From: Bradyrhizobium sp. BR 10289
Lineage (GTDB): Bacteria > Pseudomonadota > Alphaproteobacteria > Rhizobiales > Xanthobacteraceae
Length of the DNA: 64,000 nt
Reading direction: 5' to 3'
Assembly: GCF_019455385.1 (NCBI RefSeq)
Contig: NZ_JACOFR010000019.1
Location: 1 to 64,000 of the forward strand
Part shown: positions 42,938 to 51,163 of the stretch, piece by piece
Position numbering within the stretch: the first letter of the stretch is position 1
How the letters are laid out: every line of letters starts with the position of its first letter
Notes under the pieces: model-generated
The model's database searches: none
What the model was told of the DNA's origin: nothing
The model's input: the letters and a program-made list of their open reading frames with translations, nothing else
Program-made: the position numbers and the translations under genes

Positions 42938-44335
42938 CTACGCCGCGCCCACCCAATTGCCGTGGAAGCCATCGGGCACGCGGTGGCCAAGCTGCACCAG
43001 CGCGACGGGGCCGGCCTCGACATCGGTGGCGTTGAATACGGCGAGGTCGGTCCGGTTCTCGCGCGCGCGCCAGACTACGGCGAGAAGCCAACCGTCGCCT
43101 TCCACCGCATCTTTCGACCGTTCGACGAACACCGGCTCGGAGATGGTATCGCCGGCCGGCAGCAGATAATGGCCGAGCCGTCTGCCGTTGCCGTCGACAT
43201 GCACGATGCCGGACAGCGCGCCGAACATCGGCAGCTTTGGATTGGCGCAGGCATACCAGCCGTGACGGCTCTTCAGGCCGGCGCGGCGATCGTCGATGCG
43301 GGGGAATTCCCCGGTGAGATCGTCCAGATAGATCTGCTGGAAGCGGTCGGTATTCCCCGCGAGATCAAAGGTCCAGCGGCAGTGGCGGGCGCGCGACTTC
43401 TCCGGATCGGTCGGCCGTCCGTCGGGATGCGGAAACAGCGGGGCTTCCTCGAACTGCATGACGTCGGCAATGATGCGATTGCCGTCCTCCCACGCATTCA
43501 TGATGTGGAAGACGTAGCAGGCCTCACCGCGGAACCAGACGATGTCCTTTGCGGTGCCGCTGCGCTTCATCACGCCGACATAGGCGCCCTTGTCCGGCTC
43601 CCAGGCATAGGGCGGCCGTCCGCTCATCGCGCGCTCCGTGCTGCCGGTAATGGGCAGGATCGGAAACAGCACGTGGTTTTCGGTGACGATGAAGTCGTGC
43701 ACCATGCTGGCATAGGGCGCTTCGAACCGCTCGAAGCGCACAGCCTTGCCTGTTGCGTCGATCGAACCGTAGGAGAGGGCGGGCGTCAGCGGGCCCGCGG
43801 CGTTGTAACCGAAGAACACCAGCTCACCGGTGACGGGATCGACCTTCGGATGCGCGGTGAAACTGCCGGCGACGCGGCCCTGGTAATTGTGATAGCCGCG
43901 CGTGGCCAGCGTGTCCGGCTCGATCTCGGTCGGCAGATGCGCTTCTTCCAGCGCCAAGAGCTTGCCGGCATGGAAGATGATGTTGGTGTTGGCGACGCCG
44001 CCATCGGTGAGGTCTTTCGGCGCATCCGGCAGCTTGCGACCGAAGCCGCCGAACAGCGCGCGACCAGCGTCGTGCTCGGCCAGCCATTTCGGCGTGCGGA
44101 CCCAGCGGTTGCGATAGCTGGCGCGGCCGTTCTCGAGGCGGAAGGCGTGCAGCATGCCGTCGCCGACGAACCAGTGCGCGCCGGGCGCCTCGAACTGCGG
44201 ATTGGGGCCGTTGCGATACAGCGTGCCGTTCAGCTCGCGCGGCAACTCGCCGATGATCTTGAGGAAGGGTGCGTCGGCCTCGAACGGAATCGGCGCGATG
44301 TTGTTGCGGCGCTCGCTGATGGCAGCCTGCTGCAC
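42938..44335 (-). CDS. Carotenoid cleavage oxygenase (RPE65 family)
   Basis: A 465-residue protein of the carotenoid/apocarotenoid and stilbene oxygenase family, a seven-bladed propeller holding non-heme iron by four histidines. Candidate ligands are in TAHPKVDPV, MVHDFIVTENHV, CYVFHIMNAW and the terminal DGFHGNWVG. The opening LNGTLYRNGPNPQFE and HWFVGDGMLHAF are typical. The GTG start is supported by GGAGGG 8 bases before it. It cleaves a double bond of a carotenoid or related phenylpropanoid; the substrate is unknown. It diverges from a TetR gene over a 108-base region with two operator copies. Confidence 0.95.
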   Translation of the reverse strand: MQQAAISERRNNIAPIPFEADAPFLKIIGELPRELNGTLYRNGPNPQFEAPGAHWFVGDGMLHAFRLENGRASYRNRWVRTPKWLAEHDAGRALFGGFGRKLPDAPKDLTDGGVANTNIIFHAGKLLALEEAHLPTEIEPDTLATRGYHNYQGRVAGSFTAHPKVDPVTGELVFFGYNAAGPLTPALSYGSIDATGKAVRFERFEAPYASMVHDFIVTENHVLFPILPITGSTERAMSGRPPYAWEPDKGAYVGVMKRSGTAKDIVWFRGEACYVFHIMNAWEDGNRIIADVMQFEEAPLFPHPDGRPTDPEKSRARHCRWTFDLAGNTDRFQQIYLDDLTGEFPRIDDRRAGLKSRHGWYACANPKLPMFGALSGIVHVDGNGRRLGHYLLPAGDTISEPVFVERSKDAVEGDGWLLAVVWRARENRTDLAVFNATDVEAGPVALVQLGHRVPDGFHGNWVGAA

Positions 44336-44352
44336 GGCGTATCCCTCCCATT

Positions 44353-44371
44353 ATCTTTACATCGTAAAGAT
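44353..44371. promoter_or_regulatory. Palindromic operator, site B1
   Basis: ATCTTTACATCGTAAAGAT is a palindrome with 8-base arms, 17 bases before the carotenoid oxygenase start. It differs at two central positions from site A1. Confidence 0.75.
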
Positions 44372-44405
44372 CAAATAGCCGCGCCTGCAGTTCGGGTCAA
44401 GTGAA

Positions 44406-44424
44406 ATCTTTACACTGTCAATAT
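44406..44424. promoter_or_regulatory. Imperfect operator, site B2
   Basis: ATCTTTACACTGTCAATAT matches site A2 at 17 of 19 positions. It is 53 bases from B1 and 20 bases before the TetR gene start, so it is well placed for autorepression. Confidence 0.68.
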
Positions 44425-44443
44425 TGCGTCATATAGCTTGCAA

Positions 44444-45175
44444 ATGGCCAAGACCGACACCAAGGGCGAAACCGCGCGAAGCGCGCGTGCCCCCCGACGA
44501 ACGAAGGCGACCGCGGCATCGCGCCCGGCGCGCCGCGCGGCGAGCGCGAAAGCCGAGACGCCGTATCACCACGGCGCCCTCCGCGAGGCGCTGCTGCAGG
44601 CCGCCGAACGGGTGCTGGAGCGCGACGGGCTCTCCGGCCTGACGCTGCGCGCGGTGGCGCGCGAGGCAGGCGTCTCGCATGCCGCGCCGACGCATCATTT
44701 CGGCGATCTCACCGGGTTGCTGAGCGAGCTTGCAGCCGTCGGCTTCCGCCAGTTCAACGCCGCGATGGCCTCGTCCTGCGATGCCGCCACCACGCCGCTG
44801 GCGCGCGCGCTGGCACGGCCGAAGGCCTATGTCGCCTATGCGCAGGCCCATCCCGGCATGTACGGCATCATGTTCCGCACCGAACGCCTCGATTATTCCA
44901 GGCCTTCGCTGAACGAGGCGGCCGAGGCCTCTTTCGCGGGGCTCGCGAACGCCATCGGCGCGATGCGGCAGGAGCAAATCAGCGGTGACACGCTGACGCT
45001 GAACCAGGCCGCCGCGATCGCGCGCGCGTGGTCGATGGTGCACGGCTTCACCATGCTGCTGCTCGATGGCCGCCTCGAGGACATTTTGGGGCGGCTGCCG
45101 GAGGGGACCACGGCCGAACGCCTGCTCGAGGCAATGCTGACGGCGCCCGTCACGGGGAAGTTGTCCGGCCCCTGA
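44444..45175 (+). CDS. TetR/AcrR-family regulator
   Basis: A 243-residue regulator. A 35-residue basic, low-complexity leader precedes the helix-turn-helix (about residues 40 to 90: LREALLQAAERVLERDGLSG, LTLRAVAREAGVSHAAPTHH). The C-terminal ligand domain is of the WHG type, with AIARAWSMVHGFTMLLLDGR. It diverges from the carotenoid oxygenase gene. Operator copies lie before the oxygenase, before itself and before the membrane protein gene at 42599, so a small regulon can be proposed. The ligand may be a carotenoid product. No clear ribosome-binding site is seen at the ATG. Confidence 0.92.
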   Translation: MAKTDTKGETARSARAPRRTKATAASRPARRAASAKAETPYHHGALREALLQAAERVLERDGLSGLTLRAVAREAGVSHAAPTHHFGDLTGLLSELAAVGFRQFNAAMASSCDAATTPLARALARPKAYVAYAQAHPGMYGIMFRTERLDYSRPSLNEAAEASFAGLANAIGAMRQEQISGDTLTLNQAAAIARAWSMVHGFTMLLLDGRLEDILGRLPEGTTAERLLEAMLTAPVTGKLSGP

Positions 45176-45223
45176 TTGACGGGCGCGCACGCAACCCTTG
45201 TCATGGTCGGGCGTTGACGCCGC

Positions 45224-45832
45224 ATGGCAAGAGCTCCCTGGAAGCGCCAGAACCCGCGCAAGAGCGCCGGCAAGGCATCGAAGCATCTTACGCCCGCGCA
45301 GAAATCGGCGGCGAAGGCGCGCGCGCGCCGCGCGGGCCGCCGCTATCCAAACCTCGTGGACAACATGCGCATGGCAGCCAAGAAGACCTCCAAGGCCAAG
45401 AAACCCGCGAAGAAGAAATCCGCGAAGAAGTCTAAGAGGAAAACCGGCAAACGAGCTGCCAAAAGGACCGCGAAGTCCTCGCGCAAGCGCAGGGCCTCGG
45501 CAGGCGAAAAAGATCCGCGCGGAGGCCTGACCGCAGCCGGCCGCAAGGCCTTTGCGCGCAAGCAGGGTGCGCATTTGCGGCCGGGCGTGACCAAGAACGA
45601 GTCCGAGATGACGCCGCAGGAGATGCGGCGGAAGGGAAGCTGGGCGGTGCGCTTCTATGGCCGCGCCAAGCTGCCGCCGCTGGTCGATGCCAGGGGGAGG
45701 CCGACACGCCACGCTCTCTCGGCGCATGCCTGGGGCGAGCCGGTTCCGAAGACGGTCGCGGCGGCGAGGCGCATCGCCGCAAAGGGCGAGCGATTGCTCG
45801 CGCGATATCACCGTATGAAAGGGAGGGCTTAG
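45224..45832 (+). CDS. Lysine-rich histone-like protein with DUF6321 domain
   Basis: A 202-residue very basic protein in three parts. Residues 1 to 50 open MARAPWKRQNPRKSAGKASK and continue to a YPNLVDNMRMA segment. Residues 50 to 95 are a run of K, A, S and R repeats like histone H1 tails (KKPAKKKSAKKSKRKTGKRA). Residues 95 to 200 match DUF6321 (DPRGGLTAAGRKAFARKQGA, RRKGSWAVRFYGR, HALSAHAWGEPVPKT). Such proteins probably bind DNA. It ends convergent with the next gene (4-base overlap). A SET-domain gene lies 760 bases on. Confidence 0.82.
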   Translation: MARAPWKRQNPRKSAGKASKHLTPAQKSAAKARARRAGRRYPNLVDNMRMAAKKTSKAKKPAKKKSAKKSKRKTGKRAAKRTAKSSRKRRASAGEKDPRGGLTAAGRKAFARKQGAHLRPGVTKNESEMTPQEMRRKGSWAVRFYGRAKLPPLVDARGRPTRHALSAHAWGEPVPKTVAAARRIAAKGERLLARYHRMKGRA

Positions 45833-46434
45833 CGCATCCTCGCCAGCTCCACGGCGCGGCCGCTGGTGCCAACAATCTTCACCTCGTCCTTGCCGCAGGT
45901 GAAGCTTCGCGCGAAATCGTCCGCAGCCTTGCGGGCCAGTTCATTGGCATTCGGGTTGGCGATCGCATCGACATAGGCGACATGGCAGACCGGGCCGGGC
46001 GGCAGCCGGGTCACGACCAGCATGGCCTTGGTGTTCGGCCGTCCCCGGCTGTCGGGATCGTCGCTGTCGGCGATGTGCCAGCGCTGGATGATGGCGAACG
46101 GCTTCGCGCCCGACGCGCGCCATTCGACCGTGGTCTCCGATGAATTGAACGGGCCGAACCACACCTTTGCCACCGGTTCCTCCGCGGCGACCTTGCGATT
46201 GCGACCGACCGAGACGACCTCGCGCAGGTCGTCCTCGGCGATCAGCACCATCAGGCCGTCCTTGCCCGGACAGATGCGCGTCGTGCTGCCGTCGAGCTCG
46301 CTGGGCTTGCCGATCTGGCGGCAGTCCTTCGCTGCGGTGGAGGTATAGGTGCTGCCTGGCGATTGAGCGTCCGCATTGCTGGCGTTCACGCAGGCAAGCA
46401 GCAGGGCCGGGCAAATGAACGCAATACGCCTCAT
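45829..46434 (-). CDS. Secreted protein of unknown function
   Basis: A 201-residue protein with a signal peptide (AFICPALLLACVNASNADAQ). The mature part has four cysteines (KDCRQIG, TRICPGK, GPVCHVA, SFTCGKD), probably two disulfides, and a beta-rich middle with VVSVGRNRKVA and TKAMLVVTRLPPGPVCHVAY. The start at 46434 is set by the signal peptide although the frame is open upstream. No named family is recognised. It converges on the histone-like gene. Confidence 0.75.
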   Translation of the reverse strand: MRRIAFICPALLLACVNASNADAQSPGSTYTSTAAKDCRQIGKPSELDGSTTRICPGKDGLMVLIAEDDLREVVSVGRNRKVAAEEPVAKVWFGPFNSSETTVEWRASGAKPFAIIQRWHIADSDDPDSRGRPNTKAMLVVTRLPPGPVCHVAYVDAIANPNANELARKAADDFARSFTCGKDEVKIVGTSGRAVELARMR

Positions 46435-46594
46435 AATGACGCCTTGATGATGCGGGAACTCTCTTCCTATGACGTCTTGATTGTGGGCAAGGTTCAAACA
46501 GGGCCGGGACAGGCCTGACAGTGGCGCGGAATCGTTCTAGAAGAGCAGCTTCCGCCTGCGCTCATCGCGCGTCGTTCGCGTCACCATATCGATC

Positions 46595-47149
46595 ATGCCA
46601 GCCATCGCTCCCCGCAAATCCTACCGCGTCGGCCGTTCCAAGACCGGGCTCGGCCTCTTCGCCACCATGCCGATCAAGAAGGGTACCCGGATCATCCGCT
46701 ATTTCGGACCGATCCTGGATTCGCGCATTCCCGAGCATGACGCGATCGAGAACAAGTACCTGTTCGAGGTCAACAACCGCTGGACCATCGACGGCTCGGT
46801 GCGCAAGAACCTCGCGCGCTACATCAATCATTCCTGCCGGCCCAACGCCGAGTCCGACGTCCGTCCGCGTGAGCGCAAGGTCTTCATCCGCGCCATCAAG
46901 AACATCGAGCCGGGCGACGAGATCAACTACGATTACGGCACCGACTACTTCAAGGCCTATCTGAAGCCGATCGGCTGCAAATGCCCGTCCTGCGAGGCCA
47001 AGCGCAAGAAGCAGCGTGCCGAGGCCCGCGCCGAACGCGCCAAGGTGAAGGCGCGTGCCGAACGCAAGGCCAAGAAGGCCGGCACCAAGGCTGCCAAAAA
47101 GAAGAAGCTCAACGGTCACGCTTTCGCCAAGGCCCGCGCACGCGCTTAA
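46595..47149 (+). CDS. SET-domain protein lysine methyltransferase with basic tail
   Basis: A 184-residue protein. The SET domain (about residues 8 to 125) shows SKTGLGLFATMPIKKGTRII, the AdoMet-binding RYINHSCRPNAESDV and the catalytic tyrosine region GDEINYDYG. A short post-SET-like cysteine cluster, GCKCPSCEAKRKK, follows, and the last 50 residues are a lysine/alanine-rich tail (KAKKAGTKAAKKKKLNGHAF). SET enzymes methylate lysine in proteins. The tail may bind nucleic acid or act as its own substrate. Its target here is unknown; the lysine-rich protein encoded nearby is a candidate. Confidence 0.9.
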   Translation: MPAIAPRKSYRVGRSKTGLGLFATMPIKKGTRIIRYFGPILDSRIPEHDAIENKYLFEVNNRWTIDGSVRKNLARYINHSCRPNAESDVRPRERKVFIRAIKNIEPGDEINYDYGTDYFKAYLKPIGCKCPSCEAKRKKQRAEARAERAKVKARAERKAKKAGTKAAKKKKLNGHAFAKARARA

Positions 47150-47156
47150 TTCCTGC

Positions 47157-47260
47157 TGTCATTCCCCGCGAAGGCGGGGAATCCAGTACGCCGCGGCCTC
47201 TCCGTATCCAACTGACTTCTCGGAATACTGGGTCGCCCGGTCAAGCCGGGCGACGGCACG
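47157..47260. repeat. Dispersed palindromic repeat (TGTCATTCCCCGCG type)
   Basis: It starts TGTCATTCCCCGCGAAGGCG and contains two self-pairing blocks (CCCCGC-GAAG-GCGGGG and CGCCCGG-TCAAG-CCGGGCG) plus CAGTA / TACTG arms. It lies between the convergent SET gene and the minus-strand membrane protein gene. Confidence 0.75.
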
Positions 47261-47284
47261 CCAGTGTGAGGGGCTCGGTTGGCC

Positions 47285-47683
47285 TCACGCTGCCACTGCA
47301 CTCCCGCTCCTTCGCAGTCCCACATATTGCAGCTCGGCGAACGCGCCCGTGGCGATCGCCTGGGCCACGACCATGAGTTCGCCGGCAAGGTTCGGTGACA
47401 CCGCGCCCGAGAGCAGCAGCGCGATGCTGCCCACCGTCCAGGCGGCGTTGCCGATGACGACCAGCAGCACCAGCGGCTTTGCCACCGCGGTGCGCGAGGC
47501 GAGCCAGCCGACGAGCAGCGTGTAGGCGATCAGGAACAGGCCGGTCTCGCGCAGCAGCGCTTCCGGCAGGTTGAACAGCGCGGCGAATGCGCCGGTGCCG
47601 AAGGTGAAGCCGAGCGCAGCAATGCCGCTGAAGATGGCGTCGGCGAGCAGGGCGCGGCGCAGGAAGGTGGATGCATCGATCAT
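47285..47683 (-). CDS. Small integral membrane protein
   Basis: A 132-residue protein with four apparent membrane segments (ALLADAIFSGIAALGFTFG, LFLIAYTLLVGWLASRTAVA, LVLLVVIGNAAWTVGSIALL and a last weaker one). The start MIDASTFLRRALLAD has GGAGACTT upstream at suitable spacing. It resembles small four-helix membrane proteins often found with unknown role in alphaproteobacteria. It lies 32 bases after the 76-residue gene on the same strand. Confidence 0.78.
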   Translation of the reverse strand: MIDASTFLRRALLADAIFSGIAALGFTFGTGAFAALFNLPEALLRETGLFLIAYTLLVGWLASRTAVAKPLVLLVVIGNAAWTVGSIALLLSGAVSPNLAGELMVVAQAIATGAFAELQYVGLRRSGSAVAA

Positions 47684-47715
47684 CGTAAGTCTCCTTGGTT
47701 GAGCTCGGGTGGAAC

Positions 47716-47946
47716 TCAGAGCAGCCCGCGCCAGAAAGCGCGGAGCAGGCGGGCGAGGCGGAACGGACAGAGGCTCCTGCCGACGCTGTGCTCGAAGGCT
47801 GTAACTCGCGCGACCACATAGTCGCCGGTCGAATGCACAAGCGGCTCCGGCATGTTGAGGCTGCGCGCCAGCATGCGGGTGGCGAAGGGCACGGCCCAGG
47901 GCAGCAGGTGGTCTGCGATCGTCCGGTAGAGCAGCAGCGCGATCAT
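47716..47946 (-). CDS. Small protein of unknown function
   Basis: A 76-residue protein opening MIALLLYRTIADHLLPWAVP, with one amphipathic or membrane-associated helix at the start and a basic C-terminus (FRLARLLRAFWRGLL). The ATG at 47946 is favoured since AGGAG is 7 bases away; the ATG at 47952 overlaps that site. It is likely cotranscribed with the small membrane protein gene at 47285 to 47683, and is divergent from the xylulokinase-like gene. Confidence 0.62.
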   Translation of the reverse strand: MIALLLYRTIADHLLPWAVPFATRMLARSLNMPEPLVHSTGDYVVARVTAFEHSVGRSLCPFRLARLLRAFWRGLL

Positions 47947-47995
47947 GGTCATCTCCTGTTGCGACGGAAGATGCGCGCAGCCCGGGCCCAAATCG

Positions 47996-48013
47996 ATTAC
48001 CTCGCGGGTAAGC
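47996..48013. promoter_or_regulatory. Inverted repeat upstream of xylulokinase-like gene
   Basis: ATTACC-TCGCG-GGTAAGC lies 55 bases before the kinase start. It shares the arms TTACC and GGTAA, the 5-base spacing and parts of the spacer with the inverted repeat before the XRE regulator at 53284. A common operator is proposed. Confidence 0.5.
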
Positions 48014-48067
48014 GGGCAACCGAGCCTGCCTTGACGCGATCAGGCTTGTTGGATTGATTGGGCCACC

Positions 48068-49513
48068 ATGTATCTCGGCATCGATCTCGGCACTTCGGCG
48101 GTCAAGACCGTTCTCGTCGACGGCGCCCAGCGCGTGATCGCAAGCGAGAGCCGGGCGCTCGCCACCGCCTCGCCGCGATCAGGCTATTCCGAGCAGGATC
48201 CCGCGCAGTGGATTGCGGCGACCTTTGCGACACTCGATGCCTTGAAGGCGTCGCATGGAAAAGAGCTGGCCGTGGTCGAGGGGATCGGCCTGTCCGGCCA
48301 GATGCATGGCCCCACGCTGCTCGATGCGGGCGGAACGCCACTGCGGCCCTGCATCCTCTGGAACGATGGACGCTCCGCCACGGAGTGTCGCATTCTCGAA
48401 CAACGCTGGCCCGGCTTGCGCGCGACCACCGGCAACAAGGCGATGCCCGGCTTCGCGGCACCAAAGCTGCTCTGGATCGCGGCGCACGAGCCCGAGATTT
48501 TTGCGGCCACGAAGCTCGTGCTGCTTCCCAAGTCCTATCTGCGCCTGGTCCTGAGCGGTGAGGCGATCGAGGACCTCTCGGACGCGTCGGGATCGCTGTG
48601 GCTCGACGTCGCGCGCCGCGATTGGTCCGATGCCGCGCTGGCCGCGACCGGCCTGTCGCGTGACCACATGCCACGTCTGGTCGAAGGCTGCATGCCGGCA
48701 GCGACACTGCGTGGCGAACTCGCGCAGCGCTGGGGCATGATCCGGCGGCCGGTCATCGCCGGCGGCGCCGGCGACAATCCGGCTGGCGCTGTCGGCATCG
48801 GCGCGATCATGCCGGGAACCGCGTTCATTTCGCTGGGAACCTCGGGCGCCCTTCTGGTGCCGACCAGCAGGATCGCTGCCAATCCCGATCGCGTGGTGCA
48901 CACGTTCTGCCACGCCATCCCCGACATGTGGATCCAGGCCGGCGCGATCCTCTCGGCCGCCTCGTGCCTCGCCTGGGCCTCCCGCCTGTTCGGCGTCGCC
49001 GAGGCGGAACTGCTGGCGCCGCTTGGGGCGCGACCGCTGGCGCCGTCGCCCGTGAGCTTTCTGCCTTACCTTGCGGGTGAGCGGACGCCGCACGATGATG
49101 CCGCCGTGCGCGGCCTGCTCGATGGCTTGAGCCACGGCACCGATCGGAGCGCGATCGTGCAGGCGGTGCTCGAAGGTGTCGCCTTCGCACTCGTGGATTG
49201 CCGCGACGCGCTCGCCGATGCCGGCCTTGTGGTGACGGAAGCCGACGTCATTGGCGGCGGTTCGCGGTCGGCGTTCTGGCTGTCAGTGCTGGCAAGCGCG
49301 CTGAATGTTCCAATCCATCGCTTTGCCGCAGGCGAAACCGGCGCGGCGTTCGGTGCGGCGAGATTGGGGCGGCTTGCTGTCACCGGCGAGGCAATTGACG
49401 CGATCTGCACGCCGCCGCGACGTGTCGAGACGTTCGAGCCTGACCGCGCACTCGTCGCTGCCTATGCCGAACGGCTTCCCGCCTGGCGCGAACTGTATCG
49501 GCCGCGCCACTAG
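48068..49513 (+). CDS. xylB: Xylulokinase-like FGGY carbohydrate kinase
   Basis: A 481-residue FGGY-family kinase, the usual xylulokinase length. The N-terminal phosphate loop is YLGIDLGTSAVKTVLVD, then GLSGQMHGPTLLDAGG and LWNDGRSATEC, which match XylB. The proposed catalytic aspartate lies in GGAGDNPAGAVG, and the C-terminal ATP site has VIGGGSRSAFWLSVLASAL and ETGAAFGAARLG. It phosphorylates a ketose, probably D-xylulose, feeding the pentose phosphate pathway. It precedes a sugar ABC transporter. No xylose isomerase gene is seen, so the sugar may be a polyol or another pentose. Confidence 0.93.
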   Translation: MYLGIDLGTSAVKTVLVDGAQRVIASESRALATASPRSGYSEQDPAQWIAATFATLDALKASHGKELAVVEGIGLSGQMHGPTLLDAGGTPLRPCILWNDGRSATECRILEQRWPGLRATTGNKAMPGFAAPKLLWIAAHEPEIFAATKLVLLPKSYLRLVLSGEAIEDLSDASGSLWLDVARRDWSDAALAATGLSRDHMPRLVEGCMPAATLRGELAQRWGMIRRPVIAGGAGDNPAGAVGIGAIMPGTAFISLGTSGALLVPTSRIAANPDRVVHTFCHAIPDMWIQAGAILSAASCLAWASRLFGVAEAELLAPLGARPLAPSPVSFLPYLAGERTPHDDAAVRGLLDGLSHGTDRSAIVQAVLEGVAFALVDCRDALADAGLVVTEADVIGGGSRSAFWLSVLASALNVPIHRFAAGETGAAFGAARLGRLAVTGEAIDAICTPPRRVETFEPDRALVAAYAERLPAWRELYRPRH

Positions 49514-49639
49514 CGGCCTTTCGGTGTCGCGTTCCCGCCGGTTCGGTATTGCCCTGTGCTGCGGCGTTTTGTTTAATGCGTGAACCGCGCTGACAAAAAG
49601 AGACGCGGGTGGGAAACGCATTGTGCGCCGGGAGGCACG

Positions 49640-51163
49640 ATGAACGATCCGATCCTCGAGATGCGCGGGGTTTCGAAGACCTTCTTCGGCATCAAGGCGC
49701 TGCGCGCGGTCGATCTCACCGTCTATGCCGGCGAAATTCACGCGCTGATGGGGGAGAACGGCGCCGGCAAGTCGACGCTGATGAAGATCCTGTCCGGCGC
49801 GTACCGGCCCGATCCCGGCGGCGAGATCCGTATCGAGGGCAGGCCGGTGCGGATCGAAGGCCCGCTCGGCGGCCGCGCCGCGGGCATCTCGATCATTTAT
49901 CAGGAGCTGTCTTTAGCCCCCAATCTCAGCGTGGCGGAGAATATTTATCTCGGTCGCGAGATATCGCGTTCGGGCTTGCTGGCGCGCGGCGCCATGCGCG
50001 AGGGCGTTGGCCCGATCCTGCAACGGCTCGGCGCGGACTTCCTGCCATCGACGCTGGTGGCGCATCTGTCGATGGGCCAGCGCCAGCTCGTCGAGATCGC
50101 GCGTGCGCTGCACGCGAGGTCGAAGATATTGATCATGGACGAGCCGACCACGGCGCTGTCGGCCGGCGAGAGCGAGCGGCTGTTCGCGCTGATCCGCCAG
50201 CTCCGTGCCGAAGGGCTCGCAATCATCTACATCTCGCATCGCATGGATGAGGTTTATGCGCTCGGCGACCGCGTCACCGTGCTGCGCGATGGCCGGCTGG
50301 TCGGCTCGCTCGACAAGCCCGAGATCCGCGCAGACGCCATCGTCCGGATGATGGTCGGGCGCGACGTCTCCTCGTTCTACAAGAAGGATCACGATCCCGA
50401 GGCGGGGCGGGGACATCCCGTGCTCACTGCAACCGACATGTCCGACGGCCGGCGCGTCAAGGGCTGCTCGCTCACGGTGCATGCCGGCGAGGTCGTCGGG
50501 CTTGCCGGCCTGATCGGCGCGGGACGCACCGAGCTTGCCCATCTCATCATCGGCGCATCGCCGAAGATTTCGGGCCGTCTCGAGATCGAGGGGCGTCCGG
50601 TCGAGATCCGCACGCCCGGCGAGGCGCTCGAGGCCGGCATCGCCTATCTGACCGAGGACCGCAAGGCGCTCGGCTTGTTCCTGGACATGTCATGCCTCGA
50701 CAACATCAATCTCGCGGTGCTCGGGCGCGATGCCTGGCTCGGCGGGTGGCTGGATCGCGACAAGGCGCGCGAGCGCGCCGACCGGGCCTTCACCGGCCTC
50801 AGCATCCGCGCCGCCAATGTCGGCGTCAATGTCGGCGCGCTCTCCGGCGGCAACCAGCAGAAGGTGCTGCTCTCGCGGCTTCTCGCCATCGCGCCAAAGG
50901 TCCTGATCCTCGACGAGCCGACCCGCGGCGTCGATGTCGGGGCCAAGTCGGAAATCTATGCGATCATCGACAATCTGGCCAAGTCCGGCACCGCTATCCT
51001 CGTCATCTCGTCCGACCTGCCGGAGATCATCGGCATCTGCGACCGCGTCATCGTCATGCGGGCCGGGCACATCGCAGGCGAAATCAGGCGCGAGGCGACC
51101 GCGCCGCTGAACCAGGAAGACATCATGGCGCTGGCGACTGGCATGGAGCAGCTCGATGCATGA
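49640..51163 (+). CDS. Sugar ABC transporter ATP-binding protein (RbsA type)
   Basis: A 507-residue protein with two ATPase domains in one chain. The first has Walker A GENGAGKST, signature LSMGQRQ and Walker B ILIMDEPTTA. The second has the degenerate Walker A GLIGAGRTE, signature LSGGNQQK and LILDEPTRGVD. This is the RbsA/XylG/AraG type of monosaccharide importer. GGAGG is 5 bases before the ATG. The permease start overlaps its stop. It follows the kinase gene by 126 bases. Confidence 0.96.
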   Translation: MNDPILEMRGVSKTFFGIKALRAVDLTVYAGEIHALMGENGAGKSTLMKILSGAYRPDPGGEIRIEGRPVRIEGPLGGRAAGISIIYQELSLAPNLSVAENIYLGREISRSGLLARGAMREGVGPILQRLGADFLPSTLVAHLSMGQRQLVEIARALHARSKILIMDEPTTALSAGESERLFALIRQLRAEGLAIIYISHRMDEVYALGDRVTVLRDGRLVGSLDKPEIRADAIVRMMVGRDVSSFYKKDHDPEAGRGHPVLTATDMSDGRRVKGCSLTVHAGEVVGLAGLIGAGRTELAHLIIGASPKISGRLEIEGRPVEIRTPGEALEAGIAYLTEDRKALGLFLDMSCLDNINLAVLGRDAWLGGWLDRDKARERADRAFTGLSIRAANVGVNVGALSGGNQQKVLLSRLLAIAPKVLILDEPTRGVDVGAKSEIYAIIDNLAKSGTAILVISSDLPEIIGICDRVIVMRAGHIAGEIRREATAPLNQEDIMALATGMEQLDA

